Source: Pleurostoma richardsiae (Eukaryota > Ascomycota > Sordariomycetes > Calosphaeriales > Pleurostomataceae). Taken from it: DNA of 64,000 nt. Of the stretch, positions 12,211 through 25,195 are shown piece by piece. The position numbers and the translations under genes are program-made. The stretch's first letter is position 1. Every line of letters starts with the position of its first letter. A model generated the notes under the pieces. The model worked only from the letters and a program-made list of their open reading frames with translations. It was not told the DNA's origin and did no database searches. The stretch spans positions 248,001-312,000 of the forward strand of contig JANBVO010000026.1 of the NCBI GenBank assembly GCA_030052745.1. The letters run 5' to 3'.

Positions 12211-15200
12211 GGCTTCAGGCAGCAGTCAAGGGATGTGGTCGTCTCAGGATAGAGACGAGCGAAGAGAGTTTGTTAGAGGGGAGCAATGGTTGTTAATAGG
12301 GAAGAGAACGCATTGAGAAGAGGACGGGAGGCATCTCACTATATATCCCTTTTCCAGAAAATAGGGGGGGAAGAGACGGTAGCCTCGCGCAATCCTTGCT
12401 GCATCTATGGACCGATGCCTCAGTGATACGACAGTCTGCTAGGCAGAACTCCCCGCTTTTTACATCCTGCAAGACTCATCACTCGATGAAGCTCCAAGGC
12501 TGCCTTTGAGCTTATCACGGTCTGTGACTCAGCCCCGTCATCGAAGGAGCTGAACTCCACAGGGTCAGGCCTTGAGGCACCAGGGGTTGTTTGAGGCGCT
12601 TCGGGGAGCGCTGTGGCGCTCAATCACAGGGTGCCAAGTTGGGGGCCGCATCGACTCCTCAACCGACATCTCTCCTGCATTTGATAAAGCGTCGGAAGCT
12701 CACAAGGGTTACAAGGCCTTCTCTTGGGATGAAGTCGGAGATGAAGCATCGTTCGGGTTTGGACTGATAAAAGCACGAGCGAAAGTACCCAGACCGACAG
12801 CGATGCAGCGCCCTGGCCGCGAAGACTGGCATGACAGGCAGAACAAATACAGACAAATGAAAACTTGACAGAGCATTCCCACTCACGGGAGTCCAATCGC
12901 TGATTCTCTGGAAGACCACATAGACGCGATTCCTCATGACAGAGTGGAGTTGGAAGATGTGAAGTTGAGTGTAGTTGCTGCCTAGAGATAGGACCAGAGA
13001 GTCTTGCCAGCTGGTACCGGCTGGCAAGCCGAAGATGGGCAAGCCGTCCCGGGGCAGCTTGGAGTGACCCCTTTCCCCTCCCTTTCTCTCCCACCGCAAA
13101 GCGCGCAACGCCCCAGATCAACGAGCAGGAGGAATCCTACCTTCGAAACTTTATGAATAAGGAGACTGTATATGTATTGACCAGTCATGGTCTCGTCTCG
13201 TGAAGGACCGAGAACCGACCGCGGTTTTACCTAGTTCATCCTGCGTTCCCTGGCACAGAGAGGCTCCGAGAGTGCTTGAGGCGTCGAGTATAAGACCGAC
13301 CAGAATGACGAGCCTCAGGCTGTGTCGACACGGCGGGCATCTCCAAGTTTGCAGCTCTCGCTCTCAAGTGCCGTCTCCCTATCAATACGGCCAGGCGCTG
13401 GACGCCATCCGGCTATACCGCACTCGCCGAGTGTATAGCTAGAATGAGGATGATTTCCATCTCTCTCAGATTTTGAGGCGTTTGGATGAATTTGCTTACA
13501 CGGTCACAGGAACAGACGCGTAACGGCCGGCCAGATACGCAATTGCTTTCCCAACAAGAGTATTCTCAAAAGGCTTGAACTTATGTGGAAAACCATTCCT
13601 TCTTCGTCATCACACCCTCCACGATAATGTGAGGCTCCTGTCAGGGAAGGGCCGCCAACTTCCAATCCTGACATCGTTTGCTCCCTAGGAGCAGGATATC
13701 TCCTCTTTACCACATCGTCGAGAGACTACACTACACTGTATTGGCCTCCTACCCCAGAACTCGCCGGAGACTGTTACAAGGAGACAGAGAGTAGAACAAA
13801 CCTTCTGCCCGAGGCGATCCACAAGAACTGCCCACAAGCATTACAAGTGGATCGAGCCAGCGATGCGCTCGCTGGGCACTGCTGTTTACCGGCGGCATAA
13901 AGCTCGGAGACCATTCCGCGAGGAAGCAGGACGTTGAGACTCAGTCATAGCGGCGGCTTGACACACCGCCAGATGGAGGATGAAAGCTTCTTGCCATGAC
14001 CCCATGCCCAAGATAGTGACTCAGACTCAGCTATGTTCTAGGCAACAACGTTCATCGTCAGGAGAAAGTCTGAGCACAGCACTACCGGCCTTGAACCTCC
14101 CTTTGCTCTGTGCTTCGTTGCTATCGATGCTGACAAGCCGGCACTCGGCCAGAATCAAAAGCTTCAGCCACGTCATATGGGAAATCATGCCTGAGACGGA
14201 AGCCCTGCGCTGAGAGCGAGTATCAATAAGTCTCTCTAGACACTGAGAGCGGTGATATTACCTTACCTGACACACAGAGCTCATTAGCAGTTCATTAAGG
14301 ACCGCGAGAGTCCAAAGGCAAGAGACTACTGGCACCCGGTTCGCTCAGACTGGGTCTGCTTCGCGTCTTCGAGACGCGTACTCTAGGGTGTAACGTGTCA
14401 GGCAGTTGGGGTCCTCCCAGCCTCCGACATATCTGTGCTATAGGTCTAGCCGACCTCAAGTCCCAGATACAAGGTACGAGGAGTGGTATCCCGTCGGGCC
14501 CCCCTGTCCGCGCCGTCCAAGTCTCGGGGGAAAGCAGACAAGCTTGTTTCCTGATGCGACGGGAAACAAGGGGGGTTCAAGCCTGCTTAGCACCGCCTGC
14601 CGCCCGTCATCTGACCGTGTTGCCAGGCACGGCCAGCCCGCGGAACTACGACGGCTCATCCAGAATGCCGAATCGGGCAAGAGGGCAGCATGTCCCTGCG
14701 CCGTAGCGCGGTGCGGAACGGCATTCATCCAGGAACGTCGTCAAGCTCACTGGTTCTCACTAGCCGCAATATGTGTCCGAAGAGCAAGCCGGGGGAGGAG
14801 CTGGCTCGCACCACCCTTAACTCGGCGGAAACGGTGGCAAGGGGCTCAGACAAGATTATTGGGCACCAGCGGCTCATCCATTTCGTTCCCACTCCACATC
14901 CTGTGGGGAAAGCAGCACACCGTGATGCCAAATACCGCAGGAGGATCGCAGGAAGATCCGGAGAACCGCCACGCCCTGGTTGGAGAACGGCTCTGTCATG
15001 CCTTGTGCTTGGCTGGCGGAGCCGGCATGTTCCTGTTTATCCGCCGGGTAACTGTCGTAGGAGGACGATCCGGATGCCCAGAATAGGGATCTCAGCTCCT
15101 CCCAGGAATAGGACCTCAGGCGGGATGCGGGAACCCCAGAATAGTCGCCGGGTCACCGTGCGATGCGGCCGCGAGCAAAGAGGAGAAGATGGTGGGCTTC

Positions 15201-18000
15201 CTGGTGCAAGCTCTATCAGGTCTGAGGCCTGAGGTGTTGATCATGTTCGGGCCTTCTCCCCGATCATGACCACCTCGAGCAGGATCCTACAAGTTAATTG
15301 TGCTGCAATAAGCAAGTCCCGGGAAGACACCACAAGCCAGGACCGGATGATGCGCTGAAGTCTCTCATACTGGCCATCACGATGTCCTCTTAGCTGTTAA
15401 CGGACCCGCACAGGAGCACTAGATAATAGAAAAGCTGCACTGTAAGGAGCTACGCTGTCATGACGATGTATGCTTAGCAACGCAGAGAGGATCACAATTT
15501 GTCTCCCAGCTCACTGGCCATACTGAGGATGTTGATTTACAGTGAAAGGACATCTTCCTAGAGGATACACCGGAGCAGACCAGGCCCGGCACGCGTCACG
15601 ACAAGGTCTCCGAGTTCAAGGCTAGAGCAGCCGGTGCGATTCGACGAGCGCGGTCCTAGGTTCACTACCCCGTGAGGATGTATAGAGCGGCCCATTGAGG
15701 CCCATGTGTGCGATGGCATGCAGCCCGCGAAGCGTTCATGCACAAGTGTCCCAGCCGCGACTGCTCGCGTACATGCGGTAGCATCAGGATCCGGAGAATA
15801 CAGACTGCTACTGCAGATGCCACGCCGGTTCAAAGCGCCTGATAAGCAGAACGGACCCCGGGTGTTCATGCCCTCGCGCCGAGTGGCCCGGTTCGCCATG
15901 CCGGTGCGTCGCACCCAAGCGGACCTGAGCCGACGATCCATATGACATCGTCTCGTCACTGCAGACGTACTTCGATTTTGGGAAGGTGAAGCGGGGAGAT
16001 GACAGCACACCATTTCCTAATCGGTGTGTGATGGAATGTCTGTAGAGCGGGACTCAGGCGCGAGGATGTCCTAAGCTCGCCGAGCTGGGATCCGGGCCCC
16101 TCGTGACAGACTCTAACTTGAAGCACGTCTTGCGACTTCGACCGAGGGATAAAAGTCATCTTAACAGCCCCTCGATATACCGGCCTAGGTGTCAAGGTCA
16201 TCCTGTGCCGGCGAATAGAAGAGGTCAGCGGCCGAGGTAGGCCCCTCTCGCCTCATGCAATGCGAACGGCTCGATATTAATATGTGTGCTGCTCTCGAGG
16301 CGACTGCCTGACTAAAAGAAGGACGAAGGGCGAGCCCGTCCAGCAGTATCGGCGAAGTCGTGGACATTTCGTGGGAGCTCGTGATATATTAGACTCCCGC
16401 CCTTGTCCCAAACCATGACGGCCAGTTCATTTAGCCGCGCGATATGTTTGGCTCGGCTTCCCCAACACCGATGGAAAGATAGAATGAACGGCAGCAGGCC
16501 GGCGCGTGCGCAAACTTGTCCGTATGTTTGTTTCTCTGCACGCGATGTGCTCCGGTATGCCGTCGGTGGGGGATAAGCAACGCGGCGGCACGTCGAAGGT
16601 AACAAGTACCTGCGCGGAACTGCCCCTTCGGTCCAGTCGAGATGCTCTGGTTGGACGCCCTGGCGCTGCGTAGAGGCATGTACTCACACACCCCACGAGC
16701 GGTGCGCCGACGTACCTGTACCAATGTCCCATAAGCATTGATCCCGGAGAGCCGTCGAGCAAGAACCGACGGACGAGGGCCAATCGTCGGTCGAGTACTC
16801 GGATTGGCCGCGACACACTCCAGACGTCGACCACACTGTCGGCAAGGTCTCTGGTGCTCGCGCGCAGGTACGCAAGGGTAAACGTTCGTGGAGAAGCAGC
16901 GTCAATGGAGAAACTTCCACCGCGCTGAGGGACGAGCTGACAGCGAGGAGCAGAGTCCGATACACCTGCGGACGCGCGGGAGCAGGCCTACCCGACGAGA
17001 TGCATCCAGTGATAAAGTGGTAATAATAGTCATATCGGAGACGCGTCGATGTTGTTGTTGCTGACGCTGGCCCAATGGAATCTTTTTTCAGTGTGGCCAT
17101 TTGGCGATGACCTCAAGCACGGCCAGGGGACGTCGACGCGTGGTAATCGGCACTCACCGGGCTATATCCCGTAAAGTGCGGCTACAGTCCATGTCCAGGG
17201 TTGCCTCGCTTGAGGTCCAGCCCAGAGCCGGGGACCGCATTGCTGCTGCATCGTACAGTAGACGCAGGGTGAGATAGAGAACGGCTCGCGGATATGTCCA
17301 CGTCGCCGTTCCTCACCCCTGGGATAGACGGGGGCCAGTTCAATAGCAGGCTGACGCGGATTGCTGCATCCCGCCATCAAGGATCTGTCAGTCCAGGTTA
17401 TGGGGCCTCGAGGCCCCCCCGCGTGGCCTGTCGCAAAATATGTGCTATTATTCCTCGTGAGGCGGCGATGGCTCTTGGCGGTTCCAGCTGACGACGACGG
17501 CTCCTGCGCTTTCTCGTCGACGCATCGGCTGCTTGACCTGGGCGGGCGGGCACAAGCAAAGCTCGATGGGAGCGGGAAGGCCATAAGTCATGAAAGGGGG
17601 AAGAGAGATATTCCTAGGTGGGAAATTCGAACGGGCATCGGGAAGCGATACCAAAAGCAGGCCTTTCAGCGAATCCAGCCTTCTTCTGGTGGGCCAGACG
17701 ATAACTGTCTCAGGTGCTGTCGCCAGGCTTCCCGGCCTGCCCTCCCACTCGCCGGCCCCTTGCGCCTCCCACGGTAAATAGTCTCGCCCGTTGCATCCGC
17801 GGAACGGCTCATTACATACATAACGATCAGCGGCATGGGCAGCGATCCCGGAAGGGCGCTGCTCTGGTTGGTGATCTCGGCTGTTCCGCATAACTTCAAC
17901 TCAGGAAGATGGGATGTGGATGGGACAGGTGCAATTTGTGAGCACTGGATCTCGCGTGTATAATTAGGCACAAGCCGCCACTTGTGCACCCAGCCTTATT
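12211..18000. other. Gene desert, left part
   Basis: The first ~200 bp is the likely promoter of the AAA+ gene. Beyond it I find no frame with a recognisable domain, no consistent intron set and no tRNA or rRNA. Base composition is mixed rather than strongly AT-rich, so there is no obvious repeat-induced point mutation block. The longest frames (for example 14406-15086 plus, 15558-16013 minus, 16684-17100 minus) look like chance frames in fairly GC-rich DNA. Confidence 0.4.
12340..12346 (-). promoter_or_regulatory. Possible TATA box of the AAA+ gene
   Basis: A TATATAT run about 130 bp upstream of the AAA+ start codon lies on the upstream side of this minus-strand gene. The position is plausible for a fungal TATA element; no transcription start can be seen. 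Confidence 0.35.
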
Positions 18001-21000
18001 CAAATGTTTCTCTCTGTGACTCAGTTGCAGGCGCACAGTACGAGGAGGAATACGGAGTACATGCGACAAGTGAGCGATGGAGAAGACATACCTAGAGAAA
18101 GACAAGCACTGATGCTGCTCCATCGAGCGGGTCCGGAATCGCTCCCGGCGTAATGTTCTTCGACCCAAGGATCTGTAACCGGCCCTGGGCCCACCTCGGG
18201 ACCGGCGCCGCCGCCGTCGCCCGGGTATGGCTCCCGAGAAGGAGAGGGAGGGAGAGAGGGAGGTGGGAGGGCGGCTCGAGACGAACCTTCATACTTGTCA
18301 AAGTGAAGGAAGATCCTCTGTTCTCTGTCGTCTGATACCTCTAACTTGACAACACTTACTCTCCTCAGCACCCATGCACAACCTCGCAGCCTAGCACTGT
18401 AGAGCACATTATGTACAGGACCCAGACCCCAGTCCACAGCCCTGTCTTCCGCCGTGAATCCTTGCATCAGATCTCGCCATCCTCTAAGCCACGTCTCTTG
18501 CTACCCGCTCCCTCCCTGCAACTCCCCTCGCCTAGCTGCCCCTTTTCGGCGGTACATGCTGCCCAGCCAAGCCAACCACACACCCTCGATGGTTACCTGT
18601 ATTGAGTGTGGGAGATTTGTGCCGCGGCGCGTTACGGCGGTATGCGTGCAAATACACCCGAGCAACGGCCGAATACGGAAGTCTGGCAGAAGCAGAAGAG
18701 CAGGATGGCGTCGTGACGCCGAGCAAGTCGAGCCGAGCGCGGCCGACGAATCCCGCCAGTTGGCACCGCCGTGTGGCACTGGTGAACCAACGGTCTCGGA
18801 TGGGCATGTTATCCGTGTTCCAGCCTCGCACGGCAGCATTTGGTAAACTCCAGGTCAGCAGTGCATGTCTCGCACACGCTCTGCTATTTCCAGCAAGTCT
18901 CGAGTAGCACATGCTAGACTCTCTCGTACGTATGCTTTTCAGGTCGGAAGTGCCTTAGCTTACATAGGACGGCATGAAGGAGGGGAGAGAGTGAGGGGTG
19001 CCGCATTAGCCCCGCGTCTTGTGTGCTTCTGCATCGCAAAAGGGGTCCAGACCGGCGAGGACTCCACGGGGCGAGTCGGTGACTCCAATCGAAGCGCGGG
19101 CAGTGTGGATGAATCCTCCTCCTGTGCCCCCCATCTGATCGTTACGGTACGCCGCTGCTACTGCTGGACGATGCGCCTAAGCTAGTCGCGTTGTACGGGC
19201 GCACACCTTCAGGCGCAAGCCTGACGTGAAGAAGCGCGCTTCAATTGCCCCGTCCCAGGTCGCTGCCGGTAAAATGGCAGACTTCAGACACGCGGTGATC
19301 CTTTAATCCCTTTAATCTGGCGGTAGTGCCAGCAGGCGTGCGTCTAATGTCTCGCATCCACATCCACCCGCGTCTAACACATTGAACCTTGTCAAGGTAG
19401 TCGGCAAAGTCTGTCAGATCCCTCCGTGAGTCTCGTATACGGCGTACCTAAACTCGGAGCCCAGCTTGGCCGAAGTACGCAGCTTTGACACCTGAGATTG
19501 ACATTTGAAGTTGGGGAAGAGCGGTTACACCGCAGGCTGCATGTGAGACCGAGAGACACTTCCACAACCAAGGTAAACACCAAGCACATGCCCACCAACA
19601 GCCCAGGCACAGCTGAGCAGCTGCTCGTTCCGCGGCTTCCGTCCGCTCTGCTGGAATTGGGGGCCTCAGAAGGGAGGATGCAGCAAATAATTCACCTGCA
19701 CGGGCAGGCGCCCGGCCGGAGTAGAGACGCCCTGTGGACCCCGAGGCAGCAAAGACCAGCTCCCCGAGCGCATCCTGCGGTTACCTGCCTGCGTTCGCCC
19801 GCTCAGTCACCGGTTGGGTACATTGTTGACATCATGTTCCACGCTGTATGGCCGCGAAGGCAAACTTCGCCCCTTGGGAGAGCGCGTGCCTGTGCGTGTA
19901 TGTGCGGGGTGGAGGGCACACGGAAAAGCATCCATCATGGTGCCACAGTCTCCGAACCCGCGAGGCGTGTCTTTGTGCTGCGGTTCCCCAGGCCGGACCC
20001 AATTCCGACTTCTGCTGCAAAAGCCTCCTCGTAACCGTGCCAGCTAGCAGGCAAATGCGAGAGACTGTTGGGGACTCCTCAACTCCGCTCCTGTCCAGAG
20101 GTCCTGTTACCGCGAGTATCCTTGAAGTAGACAACAAGTAACATCCATGTTGGCTTGGGACATCCGCTATACAGCCAATACGCTCCTAGGTCTGCAACGG
20201 CGCCACGTCCGGCCGTTTGCTGTTGATTCCGGGGCTAGCGTTAAGGCATCCGCCCAGAGCTCTGGCGTTGTTGAAGAGGCGCCGCGACGGCGCAACGGCC
20301 AACTGAGATCTGGTGCTAACAAGCAAGCAAGGTACTCCGTACGGATAGGTAGACGGGAGGTACAAGCAGGTAGGTAATACCTGCTAATGCGTGTGATAGT
20401 TGCAGGCAGACGCAGGTACGAAGTACGGCTGCCCACTAGCCCCGCGTCTCCCGTCGCAGATTCTCCGAGCGGTTCAATCCGATTCGGCCTGGCTGCGTCT
20501 CCGATTGCTTGATTGATGCGTCCGAGTCATCGACAGGCAATCGGATTGCCGGCCCAGAGACGGGACGCAGATACGTGGCTTGCAAAGGGGCCGGCATCAG
20601 CGCCGGGTGGCTTGCGCGTGCTCGCGACTCGTCCGACCAACGGCGCGTCCAGGACCTTGTCTCGCTCCTATTCGCAGACGAGGTAGGCGGCGAGAACGTC
20701 AGGCGAAGAGGGCTCAGGGCATGATAATGACATGTACGGAATACTGAAGGACCAAACAGTGGGCAGACATGTGTCTATGCCTCGAGACTGCGAGGGAGGG
20801 ACTGTTTCGGAGTCCGAGCATGGTGAGCAAGCAGCAGCCTCGGGCTGTCTTAGGCAAGGTCGAACGACCGAGCATGGATGTTGGTCCCCACGGACGAGAG
20901 TTCCTGAGACCATGTTCGAGAAGCAGACTTGGATCATTCTTGCAGCTCTGCCGAGCCCAGTGGAGAGGACGCTGCGGTCCTGTGGATTGGCTTGCCCCTG

Positions 21001-21500
21001 ACATATATGCCAGATGCCCGTCGCTAAGTGCACGCCTGGCCACTCGCGCCGGTGCTGCGAGCCAGTCGGATCCGTCTTTGTCTGGTCCGTCATGTTGTGC
21101 CGTGCTCTGGTGACCACTGCGAACACCTACCAGTGTATGCTCGGGCCGCCGATCGTATATTTCGACATGGCCGCTCCCGCCCCTGGGAGATAACCATGGC
21201 CTGACCGGCTTCTCAAGTTCCCAACACTCGTCTCTGGAGCATTACAGAGGCTCTCTCATACACGGGCAGACAGGGGAATGGGCGCGTCGCAACCGGTTCC
21301 AAGGGTCTCGGCTGCCCCTCTGTAATTACCCCAGCCCCTGATGAAACGGTGGGCTGGCATCCCTGTAGCGGAAGGCTTCTAGTTCGGGCAGTAGAAAATC
21401 TGAGAATGGAGCACGGACGCTCTAGTTCGGGAGACGTGATCTTCCTCCGGCCTCCGCCTTTCTTTCTCTCGTCATATGCGCGCACATGTTCGTCTGTATG
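18000..21500. other. Gene desert, central part
   Basis: No supported gene. The stretch holds two of the three GTACGGAGTAC-type near-palindromes in this window (18051-18060, 20332-20342) and a GGTAGGTA-like short repeat near 20341-20380. Nothing resembles a transposase or reverse transcriptase. Confidence 0.4.
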
Positions 21501-24500
21501 GCAACCTGTAACAGCCAGTGGCCTACGCCGTGCAGATTATCCTCTAAGCCAACATGGGGAGCATCTCTGACCGAACTAACATGGTCAACATGGACATCAA
21601 GCCTGCTTGCCTCAGCTTCTGTCTGACTGACCTCGTGTCTGGCTGTCTGTCTCGTCCGTCTGTTAGTCTCACCATCTCCGCCTTGCGACACGCACGAACC
21701 GGAGACTGTGTCTTCTGGACCGCCCATCCTTTCCTTCTTCAGAGTGTCTTGGAGCCTCTGGATGCATGGCTTCCACGCCTTTCCTTTCCGCCTACCACAC
21801 GCCTGCGCTCTCTCATCTTCCGTCCTTCTGCGGCTGCTGGTCCTGCTGCCGCCGTCCTCTTTACACGCCCCCCTATTTCTCCGCACACCCTCCTGTCCTT
21901 TGCTATTGAGTTTTCTTCCCCTCCCGAATCTGGATCCCGATGCTACGTTCTCTACTGCACAACGCCTGTGCTAGGCACTCGTCGCTCTCTCCCTGTTATG
22001 CACGGCCTCTGCTACCTCACCTACCCTATCTGGCTCTATGCTCCCTCTCTCCACCTCTCTACCGTCAGCCGGTCGTATCCTCCTGCCCGTTGGCGACAGA
22101 ACAGGCGAACAGGCGCAGTCGCACCGACCCCACTGCGAGTGGTTTGCCATTCCGCTCAGCAGGAGACGCATCATATCAGCCTACGGCTCTTTCGGCGCAA
22201 CTTCCACGACCCCTACAACCCTACGACCCTACCGTAGAGGAGTGATGATGATGATGCCATGCGAGAAGCTTCCTCCCCTGGCGCTAGTCCCTCGCCGTGT
22301 CCGGCATTGCGCTCGTCTGGGATCGGGACATTATCCATCCCACGACAAGATGCGACACCCCCAATTTCCCATGAGCACACCCTCAGCCCAGCACTTGGCC
22401 TCCTGAGAGTAGCCGGTTTCGCCAGGCGGACTTTCGATGCTGATGCCCTCGCTGCTCTGTTCTGCTCTTTGGTCCGCGTGAACGATGCTCACCCGATCCT
22501 CTGACGGGCACAACACAACCAGCACGTCTAAGGCGCTGCGAGCAACCAAGACCTCCTGTCTCATGTGTGTACCATTCACGATGGGTAGATACTTGATGCT
22601 GTCCGCGAGGTCATCCAGCTAAGGAAAAATGCGGTGACCGCCGCGTTGTGTCCTCGGCACCTGGAGCCCTTGTACCTCGCTTCCTCTACCTCTCCTTCGG
22701 CAGCAAGAGCAGCCACCTTTCCTTAGCTAAACTTCTGTGCGTCAAAGTACGCACGAAAGGGGACTAGGCTCACCTTGCACGCCCTGATGTGACCAGATGT
22801 CGGCAGGGAAGAGAGATCTGCCTCAGTGATCTTCCCATCGGCCCCTGTCCGCCACAGGAGCCAGGGTTGAGCATCAAGAAATCCACACCCGCACCGCCTA
22901 GTGCAGTGTATTCCGCGGTGTGCTCCGTACACTGCACCAGAGACTTGTCACTGCCGCCGTGTCCGCATGCTCGCAGACGACAGTCCTGCCGTGCTCGCAG
23001 CGTTCGTGAGTTCGGAACCAAGAGTGCCTCTCTCGGAGTCTCTGCCCTTGCACTCTCTCGCTACCTGTGTCGATCTGGCCGCAGTCTCCAACACTCCCCT
23101 CCCTCCTCTTGCGCCCTGCTCGCGCCATCCTTGCTGGCCTACCCACCCACCTTGGCCCTGCCCAACGTCCCCTCCACCCACACCCCTTCTCCACCGGCCC
23201 ATGGCTCACCCCCTCCCCGGACCGTCGATCTTCTCTATTGGCCCGAGGCAAGGGCGTCTCAACAACGGTCATGCCTTCATCCGCTGAGGTCCACGGAGAG
23301 CTAGTGTAATGAAGGACCAATGAAGGCCTCACAGATGTCCCAGCCGAGATGTCCCACTGTTCTCTCTCTCCTCGACTCTCCAGGGGCCCTTCCATGCCTT
23401 CCACGCCTCGCGCTGGCCCGCACCCCGGTAGCCGCGGTGGGTTGGCCCGCAACATTCGCTTGAGATCGCTGTATGTACGGAGTATGTACCGTACGTATCC
23501 CGAGTAGTTACTGTACACATCCCTGTGTCTCTGGTACTTGAAAGCTGGCTGGCTGCCTTGCTTGGTGTTGGGGTGTGGGCGAGCAGTGCATACTATCTGG
23601 CAGTACGATGTTTGCGCCGAATCCTTTGCGGTTAGCCTAGGCTTGCATGCCTCCGATCTTATCCATCGTCATGCAGGACTGATCAGAACGGGAACACCCA
23701 GCTACACTCTACAGAACCGGCTCCCGTAGCTTATTTCTTCGTCTCTCAAGCCTCCTTCCTCTTCCCGCAGCTCCCTCTGCACTAGGAATGCGCCTTACCC
23801 TTCCCTGTCTGGTGACTGGCAAGTGGCCCCGTTGGTTCCATGCCATCCAGCGCGCACGGCATTAGCCATTTCAGCCGAGAGTCCTATGGTCCAGGTTTCC
23901 TTGGCATAACTCTGTCGACCTTCGCCGACGAGGTACTTGCTATTAGCGGGCGCGTGTGGCTCAGCACTGTCCGTACTGGGCCCGGATTTGCATGTTACCC
24001 CCGTTCGGTACCAGAGGACTGCGGCCTTTCTCGAACCGTTGAGCCTTAAAACCTGCCTCGAGGCGGCCGGGGGCCATTATACCCACCGTTCCTCGATCAG
24101 GTACCAGGTACACACCGTCACCAGATCCTCTTATCCATCGCCCTTGCTACTGCCCCGTGCAGACCCTGCTCTGCTCTTGTATTCGGATCCTGCCCTCACA
24201 TTTCTCCGCCTGGACTGACGGTACCATCGGTATTACTCCCACCTCTGTCGTACTAAAAGCGCAGGGTTCCTCGAGGCGGGCCTTAACACGACCACGCCTA
24301 GCCCTCTTACACCATACATAACGGGGACTTGCCTGTTCCAGGACGGCGTGGGCCTCCATCAACCCCGCTGAGGCCATCTTCCGACCTGATCGAGTCTATA
24401 TCATATACGACCTTGCCTGCCGGGGCTCGTGGGGCAAACTTCTCCATCCAGCTGAGACCATAGCATCCCCCAGACACATCTCGGCCCTGGTAGATTGATA

Positions 24501-25195
24501 TACAACAGTCGCCGCCACCTTCCCAGCTAATCTACCAGCCTTCGGCGGTACCGGTTCTCTTCGTCTGATCTCCGTTTCGGCTGTCGACCTTGACCGCCTG
24601 CTCGGCAGGCTCACCTCACTCGCCTAACCCAGAGAAGCCCCTGTAGCTTGACGACCGCAAATCTCTCCCCCCCAAGAAGGAGATTGCCAGTTTGATCAGC
24701 TTGAAAGTCTGGAGAAAATAGCTGCGGGATCTCGATCAGAGGCTGCAGAGATCTGTGCGATCGCTTTTCTTGTCAACCTTCCCGCGCCGCTCACCAATTC
24801 CTGGCGGGAGGATCTACTGGACAGAGATCAGCTCGAACCAGACTTCCTTTTGCAGTAGCTTGGGAGACGGTTCATTTCATCAAGTGGAATAATCTTGGGA
24901 TGCGGAGCCGGAATCCGTGATACTGCACCATCGACATCACGCGGCCAGACGCTCGTTTTTCTAGACCCCCGCGAGACTTCGCCACTCCTGTCCCCGAAAG
25001 GATATTTGGGCAGCACGGGTACGTACGCACGACAGCGCCGCTGTTCATGCTTGAGACGACGACTTGTTCCACCAACAGAAGACCCTCCGAACACCCTTTC
25101 CAATGCTCGTTACCAGGCAGCTTGACACTGAGCAGAGCCCTTGGCCTATCCATAAGCTACAGACCATCTTCCAGAAAACGAAGACCGGCTCACGC
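21500..25195 (+). other. Pyrimidine-rich upstream region of the homeobox gene
   Basis: The plus strand is markedly C/T-rich in blocks, for example about 21590-22190 and 23040-23240. No credible protein frame is seen. In filamentous fungi such strand-biased pyrimidine tracts often lie in promoters and long 5' leaders, which fits the plus-strand homeobox gene that follows. A third GTACGGAGTA motif lies at 23475-23484. Confidence 0.4.

Noticed and set aside
14406-15086. 226-codon plus-strand frame in the gene desert
   Set aside because: Rich in Arg, Ser and Gly with no domain, no family-like blocks and no supporting introns; probably chance in GC-rich DNA.
16684-17100. 138-codon minus-strand frame beginning MATLKKDS
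   Set aside because: Starts plausibly but becomes Arg/Ser/Thr-rich without any domain; overlapping frames in the same stretch are equally long.
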